Shown in pieces: positions 1-8,471 of a DNA stretch of 64,000 nt. The notes below the pieces were generated by a model. That model saw nothing but the letters and a program-made list of their open reading frames with translations, had not been told where the DNA came from and did no database searches. The first letter of the stretch is position 1. Each line of letters starts with the position of its first letter. The stretch is from contig CAJUHH010000003.1 of assembly GCA_910585965.1 (NCBI GenBank), forward strand, positions 196,419 to 260,418. The letters run 5' to 3'. Made by a program: the position numbers and the translations under genes. The DNA comes from an uncultured Lachnospiraceae bacterium. GTDB lineage: Bacteria; Bacillota; Clostridia; Lachnospirales; Lachnospiraceae.

Positions 1-1403
1 TGGAACGGCGTAAACGGCTTCGGAATAAAAAAGGATGTGCTGGCGACAATCTGCACCTTCCCGTTTACGCGCTTTTCCTTCGGCACGGTCTCATAAAACA
101 CTGCCGCAATCCGATTCGACAGCGCCCCGATCTCCTTGATATCTTCTTCCGTTTCCGTAGGAAGCCCCAGCATAAAATAAAGCTTCACCCTTGTCCATCC
201 GCCTTCAAATGCAAGACCGGCTCCTTTCAGGATATCCTCTTCCGTCAGCCCCTTATTGATTACGTTTCGAAGCCTTTGACTTCCTGCCTCCGGCGCAAAC
301 GTCAGGCTGCTCTTTTTGATATCCTGCACTTTGCCCATCACATCCAAGGAAAAAGCATCAATTCTTAAAGACGGAAGGGAAATATTGATTTTCCTCTCCC
401 CGCATTCCTCTATCAAAAAGTCGATAAGTTCCGGCAGTTTGGAATAATCGCTGGAACTCAAGGAACTTAAGGAAATTTCCTCATGCCCCGTATTCTTCAG
501 CATTTCTACCGCATATTCCTTTAACATGGTTACATCGCGTTCCCGCACCGGCCGGTAAATCTGGCCTGCCTGGCAGAAGCGGCAGCCCCGGATGCACCCC
601 CTTTGTATTTCCAGCACTACCCGGTCCTGCGTCACTTTGATAAAAGGAACCACCGGCTTTTTGGGGTAATAGGTGTCAGAAATGCCCATCTCCACTTCCT
701 TAAGGATAGTCTTTGGAATTCCTTCCTCCATCGGCTCCATCTTTTCAATCGTTCCGTCTTCTTTATATTCCACCTGGTAAAACATAGGGACATACATGCC
801 CGGCAGCTTTGCCGCCTTTCTCAAAAATTCTTTCCGAGATTCCCCGCCTTTCCTGCATTCCTTGTATAGATCCAACAGTTCCCGATAACGGGTTTCCCCT
901 TCGCCGATATAAAAAAGGTCGAAAAATTCGGCGATCGGCTCCGGGTTATAAACACAAGGCCCTCCTCCGATCACGACCGGATAGTCCCATCCCTCCCTGT
1001 CCTTTGCTTTCAGCGGAATATGGGACAAGTCCAGAATCTGCAATATATTAGTATAGCACATCTCATATTGGATCGTGATTGCCAGGAAATCCATATCTTT
1101 TACCGGCTCCTGTGATTCCAACGCAAAAAGAGGGATGTTTTCCTCCCTCATCACCCGGTCCAGATCCACCCAGGGCGAATATACCCGCTCGCACCAGACG
1201 TCCTCAAAGCGGTTAAACATATCATATAGGATCTGGATCCCCAAGTGGGACATGCCGATTTCATATACATCGGGGAAACACATGGCTATGCGTATATCCA
1301 CAAGCTCTTTGTCTTTTACCACAGCGTTTACTTCGTTTCCAATGTAGCGCGCCGGTTTTTCCACCTGCAGCAATATTTCATCTTTTAATGCCAGTTTATT
1401 CAT
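1..1403 (-). CDS. B12-binding-domain radical SAM protein (TIGR03960 type), 3' end cut off by window edge
   Basis: Partial gene: ATG at 1403, reading leftward off the window, 467 codons visible and no stop. The N-terminal ~200 residues resemble the cobalamin-binding-like domain of B12/radical SAM proteins (CFPDVYEIGMSHLG near residue 42, IGGGPC near 145). The radical SAM cluster motif QRGCIRGCRFCQ follows, with Cys at about 270, 274 and 277 (CxxxCxxC). Family proteins are about 600 aa, and in many Firmicutes a TIGR03936-type partner or RNase G follows downstream, so the missing part should lie to the left of the window. The substrate of this family is not established. It is last in a long minus-strand run and follows a small membrane-protein gene by 55 nt. 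Family call is firm; function is not. Confidence 0.88.
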   Translation of the reverse strand, partial: MNKLALKDEILLQVEKPARYIGNEVNAVVKDKELVDIRIAMCFPDVYEIGMSHLGIQILYDMFNRFEDVWCERVYSPWVDLDRVMREENIPLFALESQEPVKDMDFLAITIQYEMCYTNILQILDLSHIPLKAKDREGWDYPVVIGGGPCVYNPEPIAEFFDLFYIGEGETRYRELLDLYKECRKGGESRKEFLRKAAKLPGMYVPMFYQVEYKEDGTIEKMEPMEEGIPKTILKEVEMGISDTYYPKKPVVPFIKVTQDRVVLEIQRGCIRGCRFCQAGQIYRPVRERDVTMLKEYAVEMLKNTGHEEISLSSLSSSDYSKLPELIDFLIEECGERKINISLPSLRIDAFSLDVMGKVQDIKKSSLTFAPEAGSQRLRNVINKGLTEEDILKGAGLAFEGGWTRVKLYFMLGLPTETEEDIKEIGALSNRIAAVFYETVPKEKRVNGKVQIVASTSFFIPKPFTPF

Positions 1404-1458
1404 AATTCTCCTCATTTTATCTATTTATCCACTTTCCTGGACTCACAGTATCTTTCTC

Positions 1459-1881
1459 CTAATCCTTAAATAGAGTATAAGGGAAATTATCCTCAAAATC
1501 AAATACTACTTCTTCCAAATCCGCATCAAAGTCCTTATTGATCTCTTCCCTCACCGATTCCGTAGAAATACCGGCGATTTTTCCTTCTCCGGCATCCGCC
1601 GCAAGAAAGGTGCAGAAAAGGGCGACCGACAAGATCATTCGCAGCTTAAAGGAAGAAAAGGTGTTCCCATACGCAGAAGATGCGCCTTCTTCCAGGGCAT
1701 AGAGTTCCTGTCCCCTTCCGTCCTCATATCCCTTTCGGTAGACCGGCAGTTCTTCCCCCTGCTTATGTTCTATCCCATATAATATTTTTTCCCTGTGCCT
1801 CATCCGCATTCGGTTATCCTGGCTTTCCTCCCGTATGGAACGTATCAGCTGCAATTTCTGGTTCGTCGAAACTTTCCCCAT
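1459..1881 (-). CDS. Small single-pass membrane protein, unknown function
   Basis: 140 aa; ATG at 1881 with GATTAGGAGG upstream. Residues 1-75 are charged and probably cytoplasmic or helical (rich in Arg, Glu and Gln). One hydrophobic segment follows at about 81-97 (RMILSVALFCTFLAADAG), then an acidic tail of about 40 residues rich in Asp and Glu. I do not recognise a named family. It lies 10 nt after the stop of the polysaccharide deacetylase and 55 nt before the radical SAM gene, so it is probably co-transcribed with both. The topology suggests a membrane-anchored protein with a short acidic extracytoplasmic tail; this is inference. Confidence 0.7.
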   Translation of the reverse strand: MGKVSTNQKLQLIRSIREESQDNRMRMRHREKILYGIEHKQGEELPVYRKGYEDGRGQELYALEEGASSAYGNTFSSFKLRMILSVALFCTFLAADAGEGKIAGISTESVREEINKDFDADLEEVVFDFEDNFPYTLFKD

Positions 1882-1891
1882 CCCATGCCTC

Positions 1892-2734
1892 CTAATCTGT
1901 CAGATCCGACAACGGCCGGAAGCTGTAACCCATTTTTTCCCATTCCCCGAGAAGCTCATCCAGCACCTCCCCGTTCGTCTTCGATGTGCTATGGAGAAGC
2001 ACGACCGCGCCCGGGTGAATGCGCCCTGTCATTTTTTCCAGGGCTTCTTCCCTTGACGGCTGTTTATCCTGGTACCAGTCCACATAAGCGAGGCTCCAGA
2101 AAAAAGTCTTATAGCCCAGTTCCTTCGCCATCTTCAGGTTTTCCACGCTATATTTCCCCTGCGGCGGCCGGTAATACATGGAAAGCTCTTTCCCGGTGAT
2201 CTGCCGGAAAAGTTCCGCCACATCGTCCATTTCCTTGCGGAAAGATTCCATGTCCGATATTTTAGACATATCCAGGTGATGGTATGTATGGTTCCCCACG
2301 CAGTGACCTTCCTCCACCATCCGCTTTACCAGCTCCGGCGCTGATTCCAGATAATGCCCAACCACAAAAAAAGTCGCGGGCGCCTGATGCTTCTTTAAGG
2401 CATCCAATATCGGTTCCGTGTTCCCGTTCTCATACCCGGCATCAAATGTCAGGTAAATGACTTTTTCCTCTCCCTCCCCTACGAAATAAGCGTCATATTT
2501 TTTCAATTCCTCCGCAGAAGCGATCCCAGTGGGTTTTACGCCGTCCCCATATCCGCCAAGCCCCCAGTTCTCCGAAGCTGAAATATGGGAAGACCCAACA
2601 GAATTGATGCCGGCTCCGGCAGACAGCCCAAGCCCGTGCATGAGATAGCCCAATCCCCGCCCGGCAAAAAACATAGCGCACAAAAGGAAAATAACAAAAA
2701 TGGTTTTTTGGTATTTTTTAATCCTATTCATCAT
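1892..2734 (-). CDS. Polysaccharide deacetylase (PdaA-like, carbohydrate esterase 4)
   Basis: 280 aa with an N-terminal membrane anchor or signal (residues 8-30, KTIFVIFLLCAMFFAGRGLG). The NodB domain spans about 90-275: FDAGYENGNTEPIL (motif 1; the usual TFDDGY is TFDAGY, as in PdaA-type enzymes), GNHTYHH (motif 2, metal-binding His pair), YYRPPQGKYS (motif 3) and LLHSTSKTNGEVL (C-terminal motif). The variant TFDAGYENG is characteristic of delta-lactam-biosynthetic de-N-acetylases that make muramic delta-lactam in spore cortex. It acts outside the membrane on peptidoglycan. It follows hisIE by 87 nt, across a hairpin at 2769-2800. PdaA-like role is likely; exact substrate is inferred from the motif variant. 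Confidence 0.88.
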   Translation of the reverse strand: MMNRIKKYQKTIFVIFLLCAMFFAGRGLGYLMHGLGLSAGAGINSVGSSHISASENWGLGGYGDGVKPTGIASAEELKKYDAYFVGEGEEKVIYLTFDAGYENGNTEPILDALKKHQAPATFFVVGHYLESAPELVKRMVEEGHCVGNHTYHHLDMSKISDMESFRKEMDDVAELFRQITGKELSMYYRPPQGKYSVENLKMAKELGYKTFFWSLAYVDWYQDKQPSREEALEKMTGRIHPGAVVLLHSTSKTNGEVLDELLGEWEKMGYSFRPLSDLTD

Positions 2735-2768
2735 AGTTCATTCCTGCAAAACTTTTTTTTAAATATAT

Positions 2769-2800
2769 GAGCGGAACCGCCAATCTATGCAGTTCCGCTC
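2769..2800 (-). terminator. Hairpin after the his operon, possible terminator
   Basis: Arms GAGCGGAAC (2769-2777) and GTTCCGCTC (2792-2800) are perfectly complementary over 9 bp with a 14-nt loop. It lies 22 nt past the hisIE stop. On the minus strand the stem is followed by ATATATTT, not a clean T run, so it may be a weak terminator or an RNA-stability hairpin. Confidence 0.5.
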
Positions 2801-2821
2801 CTATCCGTCCTATCTATTTTC

Positions 2822-4117
2822 TTATCTTTTTGCCAGTTCTTCCACGATCTCTTCCCAGCTGACTCCTTTTTCTGCCATAAGAACCATCATATGGTAAAGG
2901 AAATCCGCAATTTCATATTTAATTTCATTCGGATTCGGGTTCTTGGAAGCGATGACGATCTCCGTCGCTTCTTCCCCCAGTTTCTTTAAAATCTTATCCA
3001 GCCCCTTATCAAACAGATAGTTGGTATAGGAACCCTCCTTGGGATGTATTTTCCTGTCCTCGATCACACCCATCACGGACTCAAATACCTTCAAAGGATT
3101 GGTTTCCTCATACTCTTTCTTTACGATTTCGTGGAAAAAGCAGGAATAACTTCCCGTATGGCAGGCATTGCCAACCTGGGATACTTTCGCAAGGATCGTA
3201 TCCATGTCGCAGTCCGCCGTCAGTGACTTGACATACTGGTAATGCCCGCTGGTCTCCCCCTTGATCCAAAGCTCCCTGCGGCTTCTGCTGTAATAAGTCA
3301 TTTTTCCGGTATGTAACGTCGTCTGAAAAGCCTCTTCATCCATATAGGCCACCATCAGCACCTCTCCGGTCTTATAATCCTGGACGACCACCGGCACATG
3401 CCCGTCAGAATTCTTCTTAAAATCAGACCAATTGAAAGAAGATTCCAACGTATTTACTTTTATTCCATTCCCCTGGCACAAGCTCTTTACCGCCGAAAGC
3501 TCTTTTGCATTTTCATTGATCGCATATCCCGTAATCCCGCATATGGCAGGAGAAGAAAGTATTTCTATCAACTTATCAAGGGACACTTCCGGAAGCATCG
3601 CCAGTATCTGCGGATGCCCGTCCCATTCGTTCAAAGTTTCCCGCAATGCGGCCGTCTCTACCAGAATCAGTTCATCCACAAATTCTTCCAGAATCCCCTT
3701 GTATTCCAGAAGCGTTTCCATTCCCATATAACACGCCGCTATTTTTTCCTTGCCGAATCTCTTCGATACCTCTTCTGTAAGCGCGATATTCTCCTGTTTG
3801 GAATAATTTAAGGCGGCTTTTTTACATCCCGCATATAAAAGCTTTTTTATATCTTCCATACGGCGCACATTGCCGGCTCCTATTACCGGAATTTCCACCG
3901 TTTTACAAATTTCCTTTATAATATCCAGCGCCTCTTCATGCTCCGCATCCCCTTTTGACATATCGAAAACCAAAAGCTCATCCCCATGGTTATCGCTGTA
4001 ATATTTCGCCAGCGCCACCGGATCCGTATCCATAATTGTAATATCGGATAAGCTTTTTACTGCATTGCCCTTATACAAATAAATGCAAGGAACCAACTTT
4101 TTATATTGACTGCCCAT
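2822..4117 (-). CDS. hisIE: HisIE (phosphoribosyl-AMP cyclohydrolase / phosphoribosyl-ATP pyrophosphatase) with fused degenerate HisA/HisF-like domain
   Basis: 431 aa, about twice a normal HisIE. Residues 1-225 align by eye with the HisA/HisF barrel (PCIYLYKG at 10-17 against PCLDVKDG; DPVALAKYY; DELLVFDM). Residues ~232-325 are HisI (TYYSRSRRELWIKGETSGH, the metal-binding DCDMD, and ACHTGSYSCF). Residues ~335-431 are HisE (KKLGEEATEIVIA, EIADFLYH). HisI and HisE catalyse histidine steps 3 and 2. Both catalytic Asp of HisF (D11 and D130 of the Thermotoga enzyme) appear as Tyr here (Y13, Y130), so the barrel is unlikely to be a synthase. ATG at 4117 follows AAAGGAGAAGGG. It is last of the his genes, 37 nt after hisB. 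Confidence 0.93.
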   Translation of the reverse strand: MGSQYKKLVPCIYLYKGNAVKSLSDITIMDTDPVALAKYYSDNHGDELLVFDMSKGDAEHEEALDIIKEICKTVEIPVIGAGNVRRMEDIKKLLYAGCKKAALNYSKQENIALTEEVSKRFGKEKIAACYMGMETLLEYKGILEEFVDELILVETAALRETLNEWDGHPQILAMLPEVSLDKLIEILSSPAICGITGYAINENAKELSAVKSLCQGNGIKVNTLESSFNWSDFKKNSDGHVPVVVQDYKTGEVLMVAYMDEEAFQTTLHTGKMTYYSRSRRELWIKGETSGHYQYVKSLTADCDMDTILAKVSQVGNACHTGSYSCFFHEIVKKEYEETNPLKVFESVMGVIEDRKIHPKEGSYTNYLFDKGLDKILKKLGEEATEIVIASKNPNPNEIKYEIADFLYHMMVLMAEKGVSWEEIVEELAKR

Positions 4118-4154
4118 ACACCCTTCTCCTTTGAAATTTTCGTATACAGGAACG

Positions 4155-4757
4155 CTATGCCAGACTTCCTTTTGTGCTTAATACGTCCTGAATCCTTCCA
4201 TCCTTTCCCGTCGCCTCATCCAACGCTTTCGCAAAAGCCTTAAACATAGCCTCCGCTATATGATGGCTGTTCACGCCGGACAACATCCTGATATGCAGGT
4301 TCATCCCCGCCGAGTAGGAAATCGCATAAAAAAACTCACGTACCAGCTCCGTATCCAGGCCTCCGATCTTCTCTGTAGGAAACTCGCATTCATAGCTGAA
4401 ATAGGGACGGCCGCACAGATCCACGGCGCAAAGAACCAATGCATCATCCATCGGAAGAATGCAGGAGCCATAACGCCTTATCCCCTCCTTATTTCCCAAA
4501 GCCTCTTTGATCGCCTGGCCGAGAACGATTCCCGCGTCTTCCACGGTATGATGTCCGTCTACGTGCAGATCGCCTTTCACCTTTGTCTCCAGGTCAAAAA
4601 AGCCATGTCGGGCAAAGCCCTCCAGCATATGATCCAAAAAGCCGATTCCCGAATCAATATTTCCCTTTCCAGTCCCGTCCAGGACGAGATGCAGGAAAAT
4701 ATCCGTTTCCTTTGTCTTCCGTTCCACTGTTGCCTGTCTTTCCATACTAATAACCAT
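4155..4757 (-). CDS. hisB: Imidazoleglycerol-phosphate dehydratase
   Basis: 200 aa, the usual length for monofunctional HisB. It removes water from imidazole glycerol phosphate to give imidazole acetol phosphate (histidine step 6), using two manganese ions. Visible metal-binding motifs are IGFLDHMLEGFARHG (about 38-52), HVDGHHTVEDAGIVLG (about 64-80) and GVNSHHIAEAMFKAFAKAL (about 161-179). ATG at 4757 has GGAAAGGGC just upstream; a second ATG four codons later (MERQATVERKTKETD) is also possible and fits family alignments better. It lies 57 nt after hisD. Confidence 0.95.
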   Translation of the reverse strand: MVISMERQATVERKTKETDIFLHLVLDGTGKGNIDSGIGFLDHMLEGFARHGFFDLETKVKGDLHVDGHHTVEDAGIVLGQAIKEALGNKEGIRRYGSCILPMDDALVLCAVDLCGRPYFSYECEFPTEKIGGLDTELVREFFYAISYSAGMNLHIRMLSGVNSHHIAEAMFKAFAKALDEATGKDGRIQDVLSTKGSLA

Positions 4758-4814
4758 GCCCTTTCCACATTTACTGCATCGGACAAATTGACCGACTTGG
4801 CCAATAGTGCTTTT

Positions 4815-6107
4815 CTACTCCTCAAATCTTACTTTAATGGAATTTGCGTGAGCCGTCAACCCCTCGCTCTGTGCAAATAATTCAACATCCTTATGAACAG
4901 CCCGAAGCGCTTCCTCCGAATAAGAAATAATACTTGTTTTTTTCAAAAAATCATCCACGTTAAGCGGCGAGAAAAATTTTGCTGTCCCGTTTGTCGGGAG
5001 GATATGGTTCGGCCCCGCATAATAATCTCCCAGCGGTTCCGAAGAGTATTCTCCTAAAAACAGCGCGCCCGCATTTTTCACCTTCGTCATTACTTCATAA
5101 GGGTTCCTTGTCAGTATCTCCACATGCTCGGAAGCAATTTCATTGGCTGCTTCCACGGCATCCTCCATCGTCTTGGCAATCAATATATATCCATAATTTT
5201 CCAGCGACTTCTCAATGATTTCCCTTCGGGACAGGACTTTCACAAATTGCTCCACTTCCATCCCCACCTCTTCTGCCAACTTTTCGCTGGTCGTAATCAG
5301 AATGGCGCTTGCCAGTTCGTCATGTTCCGCCTGGGAAAGCAGATCCGCCGCCACATAGCGCGGGTTCGCCGTCTCATCCGCAATCACCAATATTTCACTC
5401 GGCCCGGCGATGGAGTCGATACTCACATAGCCGAAGCATGCTTTTTTCGCCAGAGCTACAAAAATATTTCCCGGCCCTGTGATCTTATCCACTTTCGGTA
5501 TGCTTTTGGTTCCAAAAGCCATGGCAGCTACTGCCTGCGCTCCTCCCACTTTATAAATCTCATCTACTCCGGCAATATCTGCCGCCACCAGCGTTCCGGC
5601 ATAAACTTCTCCTGCGGCATCGGGGGGCGTCGTCATGATTACCCTTTCCACGCCGGCCACTTTTGCCGGGATCACGTTCATCAATACGCTGGACGGGTAG
5701 GCCGCCTTGCCGCCCGGCACATAAACGCCGGATGTACCGATCGGCGTAATCTTCTGCCCCAGAAGAGAACCGTCCCCCCTCGTATCGATCCATGAATTAT
5801 GGAGCTGTTTCGCATGGAATGCCCGTATATTTCCTGCAGACCGTCTCATCACTTCTACCAGCCCATCCTCCACCTTTTCATACGCTTTTGCAATTTCCTC
5901 CGGCTTCACCCGTATCGTGGAAGCGTTTATTTGACATCGGTCGAATTTCTCCGTATAAGCAAACACTGCCTCATCGCCTCTCTCTCGGACATCGGAAATA
6001 ATCGCAGCGACTACGGATTCGTATTGCCCATAGTTATTGGGGCTTCTTTTTAAAAGGCTGTTCAGCAAATCTTTTTTGGTATCGTCCGTCAGTTTTATCG
6101 TTCTCAT
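4815..6107 (-). CDS. hisD: Histidinol dehydrogenase
   Basis: 430 aa, full length. It oxidises L-histidinol to L-histidine through the aldehyde with two NAD+ (last step of the pathway). Characteristic stretches: YVPGGKAAYPSSVLMN (substrate region, about 126-141), KITGPGNIFVALAKK, SIAGPSEILVIADE (about 229-242), and LLSQAEHDELASAIL, which carries the zinc-binding Gln/His pair. The C-terminal GPNHILPTNGTAKF carries a catalytic His. ATG at 6107 follows AAGAGGTGG. It lies 13 nt downstream of hisG. Confidence 0.96.
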   Translation of the reverse strand: MRTIKLTDDTKKDLLNSLLKRSPNNYGQYESVVAAIISDVRERGDEAVFAYTEKFDRCQINASTIRVKPEEIAKAYEKVEDGLVEVMRRSAGNIRAFHAKQLHNSWIDTRGDGSLLGQKITPIGTSGVYVPGGKAAYPSSVLMNVIPAKVAGVERVIMTTPPDAAGEVYAGTLVAADIAGVDEIYKVGGAQAVAAMAFGTKSIPKVDKITGPGNIFVALAKKACFGYVSIDSIAGPSEILVIADETANPRYVAADLLSQAEHDELASAILITTSEKLAEEVGMEVEQFVKVLSRREIIEKSLENYGYILIAKTMEDAVEAANEIASEHVEILTRNPYEVMTKVKNAGALFLGEYSSEPLGDYYAGPNHILPTNGTAKFFSPLNVDDFLKKTSIISYSEEALRAVHKDVELFAQSEGLTAHANSIKVRFEE

Positions 6108-6120
6108 ATGCCACCTCTTC

Positions 6121-6765
6121 TTATATATGTTCCCTTATTTCATGTATCAGCCTGCGAATTCGCTCCGTCTGCATCTGCATGCTCACCTGGTTCACAATCA
6201 TGCGCGCAGACAGAGGGCAGATTTCTTCCAGAACGGCCAGGCCGTTTTCCTTCAGCGTGGATCCTGTTTCCACAATATCCACGATCACGTCCGACAGCCC
6301 CACCATCGGCCCCAGCTCCACCGACCCGTTTAATCGGATAATATCCACGGTCTGATGTTTTTTATTATAAAAATAATCCTTTGCAATGTTCGGGTATTTG
6401 CTGGCAACCCGTATCCTTTCATGGTGCATCAACAATTCCCTCGCACTCTCGGGTCCGCACACGCACATCCGGCATTTTCCAAACCCAAGGTCAAGCACTT
6501 CGTGTACCCTTCGGTTTTCTTCTAAGACAGTATCCTTTCCCACCACGCCGATATCCGCCGCCCCATATTCCACATAGGTAGGCACATCCGGCCCCTTCGC
6601 AAGGAAAAATCGAAGTTTTCTTTCTTCGTTGACAAATACCAGCTTTCTGGAACTCTTATCCTTCATTTCCTCACAGGTGATCCCTATTTTCTCCAGCAAT
6701 TCCAACGTTTTATGCGCCAGCCGCCCCTTTCCCAGGGCAAACGTCAGATAGCGAGTCTCTTCCAT
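6121..6765 (-). CDS. hisG: ATP phosphoribosyltransferase, short-form catalytic subunit
   Basis: 214 aa from the preferred start; the short HisG form that lacks the C-terminal regulatory domain and needs HisZ. It condenses ATP with PRPP, the committed step of histidine synthesis. Motifs: ALGKGRLAHKTLELL at the N terminus, DVPTYVEYGAADIGVVGKDT, and VDIVETGSTLKENGLAVLEEI (PRPP-binding loop). I chose ATG at 6765 because it overlaps the hisZ stop (TAATG) and gives the family-typical N terminus MEETRYLTFALGKG; an ATG four codons upstream (6777) has GGAG at good spacing and cannot be excluded. Coupled translation with hisZ matches the obligate hetero-octamer. Confidence 0.95.
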   Translation of the reverse strand: MEETRYLTFALGKGRLAHKTLELLEKIGITCEEMKDKSSRKLVFVNEERKLRFFLAKGPDVPTYVEYGAADIGVVGKDTVLEENRRVHEVLDLGFGKCRMCVCGPESARELLMHHERIRVASKYPNIAKDYFYNKKHQTVDIIRLNGSVELGPMVGLSDVIVDIVETGSTLKENGLAVLEEICPLSARMIVNQVSMQMQTERIRRLIHEIREHI

Positions 6766-7913
6766 TATTGTCCCCATTTCTTCTCCGTCCTTCCTTCCGT
6801 TTTCCTCTGCGGCACCATCACCACCCGCTTTCCTTCTGCCCGGAGTTTTCTTGCTTCTTCCAGAACCTTCCGATAAGTATCCGGCGTATATTCCATCCTT
6901 TCCGCCCCTTCCGGAACTTCCGTTCCAATCCCCTGCCTTTCGAGGGCTGCCATCAGATCGTCGATCACTACCATAAACCCGATGGCAGGGGCATCCTTTC
7001 CAAAACGCCCCAAAAGAGTATCATACCGGCCGCCCTTGACGATGGCATCCCCCACGCCGTAAGTATAAGCCTTAAAAATAACGCCCGTATAATAATGATA
7101 TTTGCTTAACATTCCCAAATCAAAAGAAACGTATTTTTCCACACCGTAACAGCAAAGCACTTCATAAAGCTCCTCCAGCCGCCGGACCGCTTCCATGGAG
7201 CGTTCGTTATGTACCAGCGCTTTGGCCTGCTCCAGGGCATCGCCGCTTCCAAACAAATCCGTCACCTGAAGCAGGGCGTTCCGATATTCCTCCGCCACCT
7301 TTTTCTCCCGGAGGAGTTCCTCCGCGCCGAAATAATTCTTCCCTGAAATGAATTCCCGCAGTTCCAGCTCCGTTTCCTCATCCAGTCCCGCTTCCATGCA
7401 GATTCCCTTGAAATACTCCACGTTCCCTACGCTCAGCTGGAAGTCCTTCAGCCCTGCCGCAAGCAGCGCCTCGATCACCATCGCCGCCATTTCTCCGTCC
7501 GCTTCCGCCGAAGGCTCCCCGATCAGCTCCGCCCCCATCTGGGTAGCCTCCTTCAGCTTCCCCTGCAAGTTCGAATTGTTCGTAAAGGTATTCCCTGCAT
7601 AGCAAAAACGCACCGGTATTTCTTCTTCCGGAAAATATTTTGCCGCGCACCTCGCAATGGAAGGCGTAAAATCGGGCCGCAATACCAATGTATTCCCTTC
7701 CTTATCAAAAAATTTATATAATTCCCTGGAAGGCGTCGTGCCCACCTCCTTGGAAAAAACATCAAAAAACTCAAACGTAGGAGTCTGGATATCTTCATAG
7801 CCGTAACTTCTTATTTTTTCCATGATCAGGCTCTCAATCCGCAGCTTTTTCGCATATTCTTTTCCGTAAATATCCCTTACGCCCTCCGGCGTATGCACCA
7901 ATTTTTTGCTCAT
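6765..7913 (-). CDS. hisZ: ATP phosphoribosyltransferase regulatory subunit
   Basis: 382 aa, a paralogue of histidyl-tRNA synthetase that has lost aminoacylation and serves as regulatory partner of short HisG. Class II synthetase motifs remain: HTPEGVRDIYG at the N terminus, LRPDFTPSIARCAAKYF (motif 2 region, about 77-93) and GGRYDTLLGRFGKDAPAIGF (motif 3 region, about 290-310). The C-terminal anticodon-binding domain of a true HisRS is largely absent; the length and the adjacent hisG support HisZ over HisS. ATG at 7913 with GGAGGAGAG. It starts the his gene block, 21 nt after recU. Confidence 0.93.
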   Translation of the reverse strand: MSKKLVHTPEGVRDIYGKEYAKKLRIESLIMEKIRSYGYEDIQTPTFEFFDVFSKEVGTTPSRELYKFFDKEGNTLVLRPDFTPSIARCAAKYFPEEEIPVRFCYAGNTFTNNSNLQGKLKEATQMGAELIGEPSAEADGEMAAMVIEALLAAGLKDFQLSVGNVEYFKGICMEAGLDEETELELREFISGKNYFGAEELLREKKVAEEYRNALLQVTDLFGSGDALEQAKALVHNERSMEAVRRLEELYEVLCCYGVEKYVSFDLGMLSKYHYYTGVIFKAYTYGVGDAIVKGGRYDTLLGRFGKDAPAIGFMVVIDDLMAALERQGIGTEVPEGAERMEYTPDTYRKVLEEARKLRAEGKRVVMVPQRKTEGRTEKKWGQ

Positions 7914-7934
7914 TTTCTCTCCTCCACAGGAAGT

Positions 7935-8468
7935 CTATTCCCTGTCATCCAGGTCTTTCTGTATCATGTCCAAATAGGGGACGAATACATTGCTTTTCTT
8001 CTGCATGATATATGCCGGGTTCAGTTCATCAAACCGAAAGCTCTTACGCCCTCCCTCTTTCGCCCTGTCCCAGAAATAACGCAGCATTTCATAGGGCAGA
8101 TAATACAATATCTCTTTATGGGTATAATATATCACAAAAAAAGCGATCCCCCCCTGTTTTTCAAACAGGCGCATAAATTCCACTTGATGTTCATGAATAT
8201 TCTGAAGGGCAAACGTATCCTTCATGCATTCCTTCGCATCGAAACAGACTGGAATCCCCTGCACGGCACCGATATAATCCACCGTACTCTTCTGGTCAAA
8301 ATACGCCAATGTGATCTGCCCGTTCTCCTTATCAATATGAATGGGAGTGATCGGCGTAGGTATCTTCTGGATGAGCGCCAGCCCGTTTTCCATATATTTT
8401 TCATTCGTTCGGTTAATCAGATCCTCCAGAGTAGATCCTCTTAAGCCTCTGGAATTCCAAGTCGCCAT
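7935..8468 (-). CDS. recU: Holliday junction resolvase RecU
   Basis: 177 aa. RecU is the Firmicutes Holliday-junction resolvase that works with RuvAB in recombination and chromosome segregation. The family start NSRGLRGSTLEDLINRTNE is clear, and the nuclease core is visible as STVDYIGAVQGIPVCFDAKE (about 60-79), carrying the catalytic Asp and the Asp-Ala-Lys-Glu metal site. In Bacillus recU pairs with a class A PBP gene; here it sits between rluA and hisZ. It starts 3 nt after the rluA stop, with GAAGGATGA as ribosome site. RuvA and RuvB, its partners, are at 44-46 kb. Confidence 0.92.
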   Translation of the reverse strand: MATWNSRGLRGSTLEDLINRTNEKYMENGLALIQKIPTPITPIHIDKENGQITLAYFDQKSTVDYIGAVQGIPVCFDAKECMKDTFALQNIHEHQVEFMRLFEKQGGIAFFVIYYTHKEILYYLPYEMLRYFWDRAKEGGRKSFRFDELNPAYIMQKKSNVFVPYLDMIQKDLDDRE

Positions 8469-8471
8469 ATC

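Noticed and set aside
5124..5795. Long plus-strand open frames opposite hisD, fakA (33632-34393) and the U32 gene (42878-43657)
   Set aside because: They mirror strongly supported minus-strand genes, have no family-like motifs or ribosome sites, and are rich in Arg, His, Ser and Pro as expected for antisense frames.
6765..7913. Histidyl-tRNA synthetase
   Set aside because: Length 382 aa, missing anticodon-binding domain and direct coupling to short hisG indicate HisZ.
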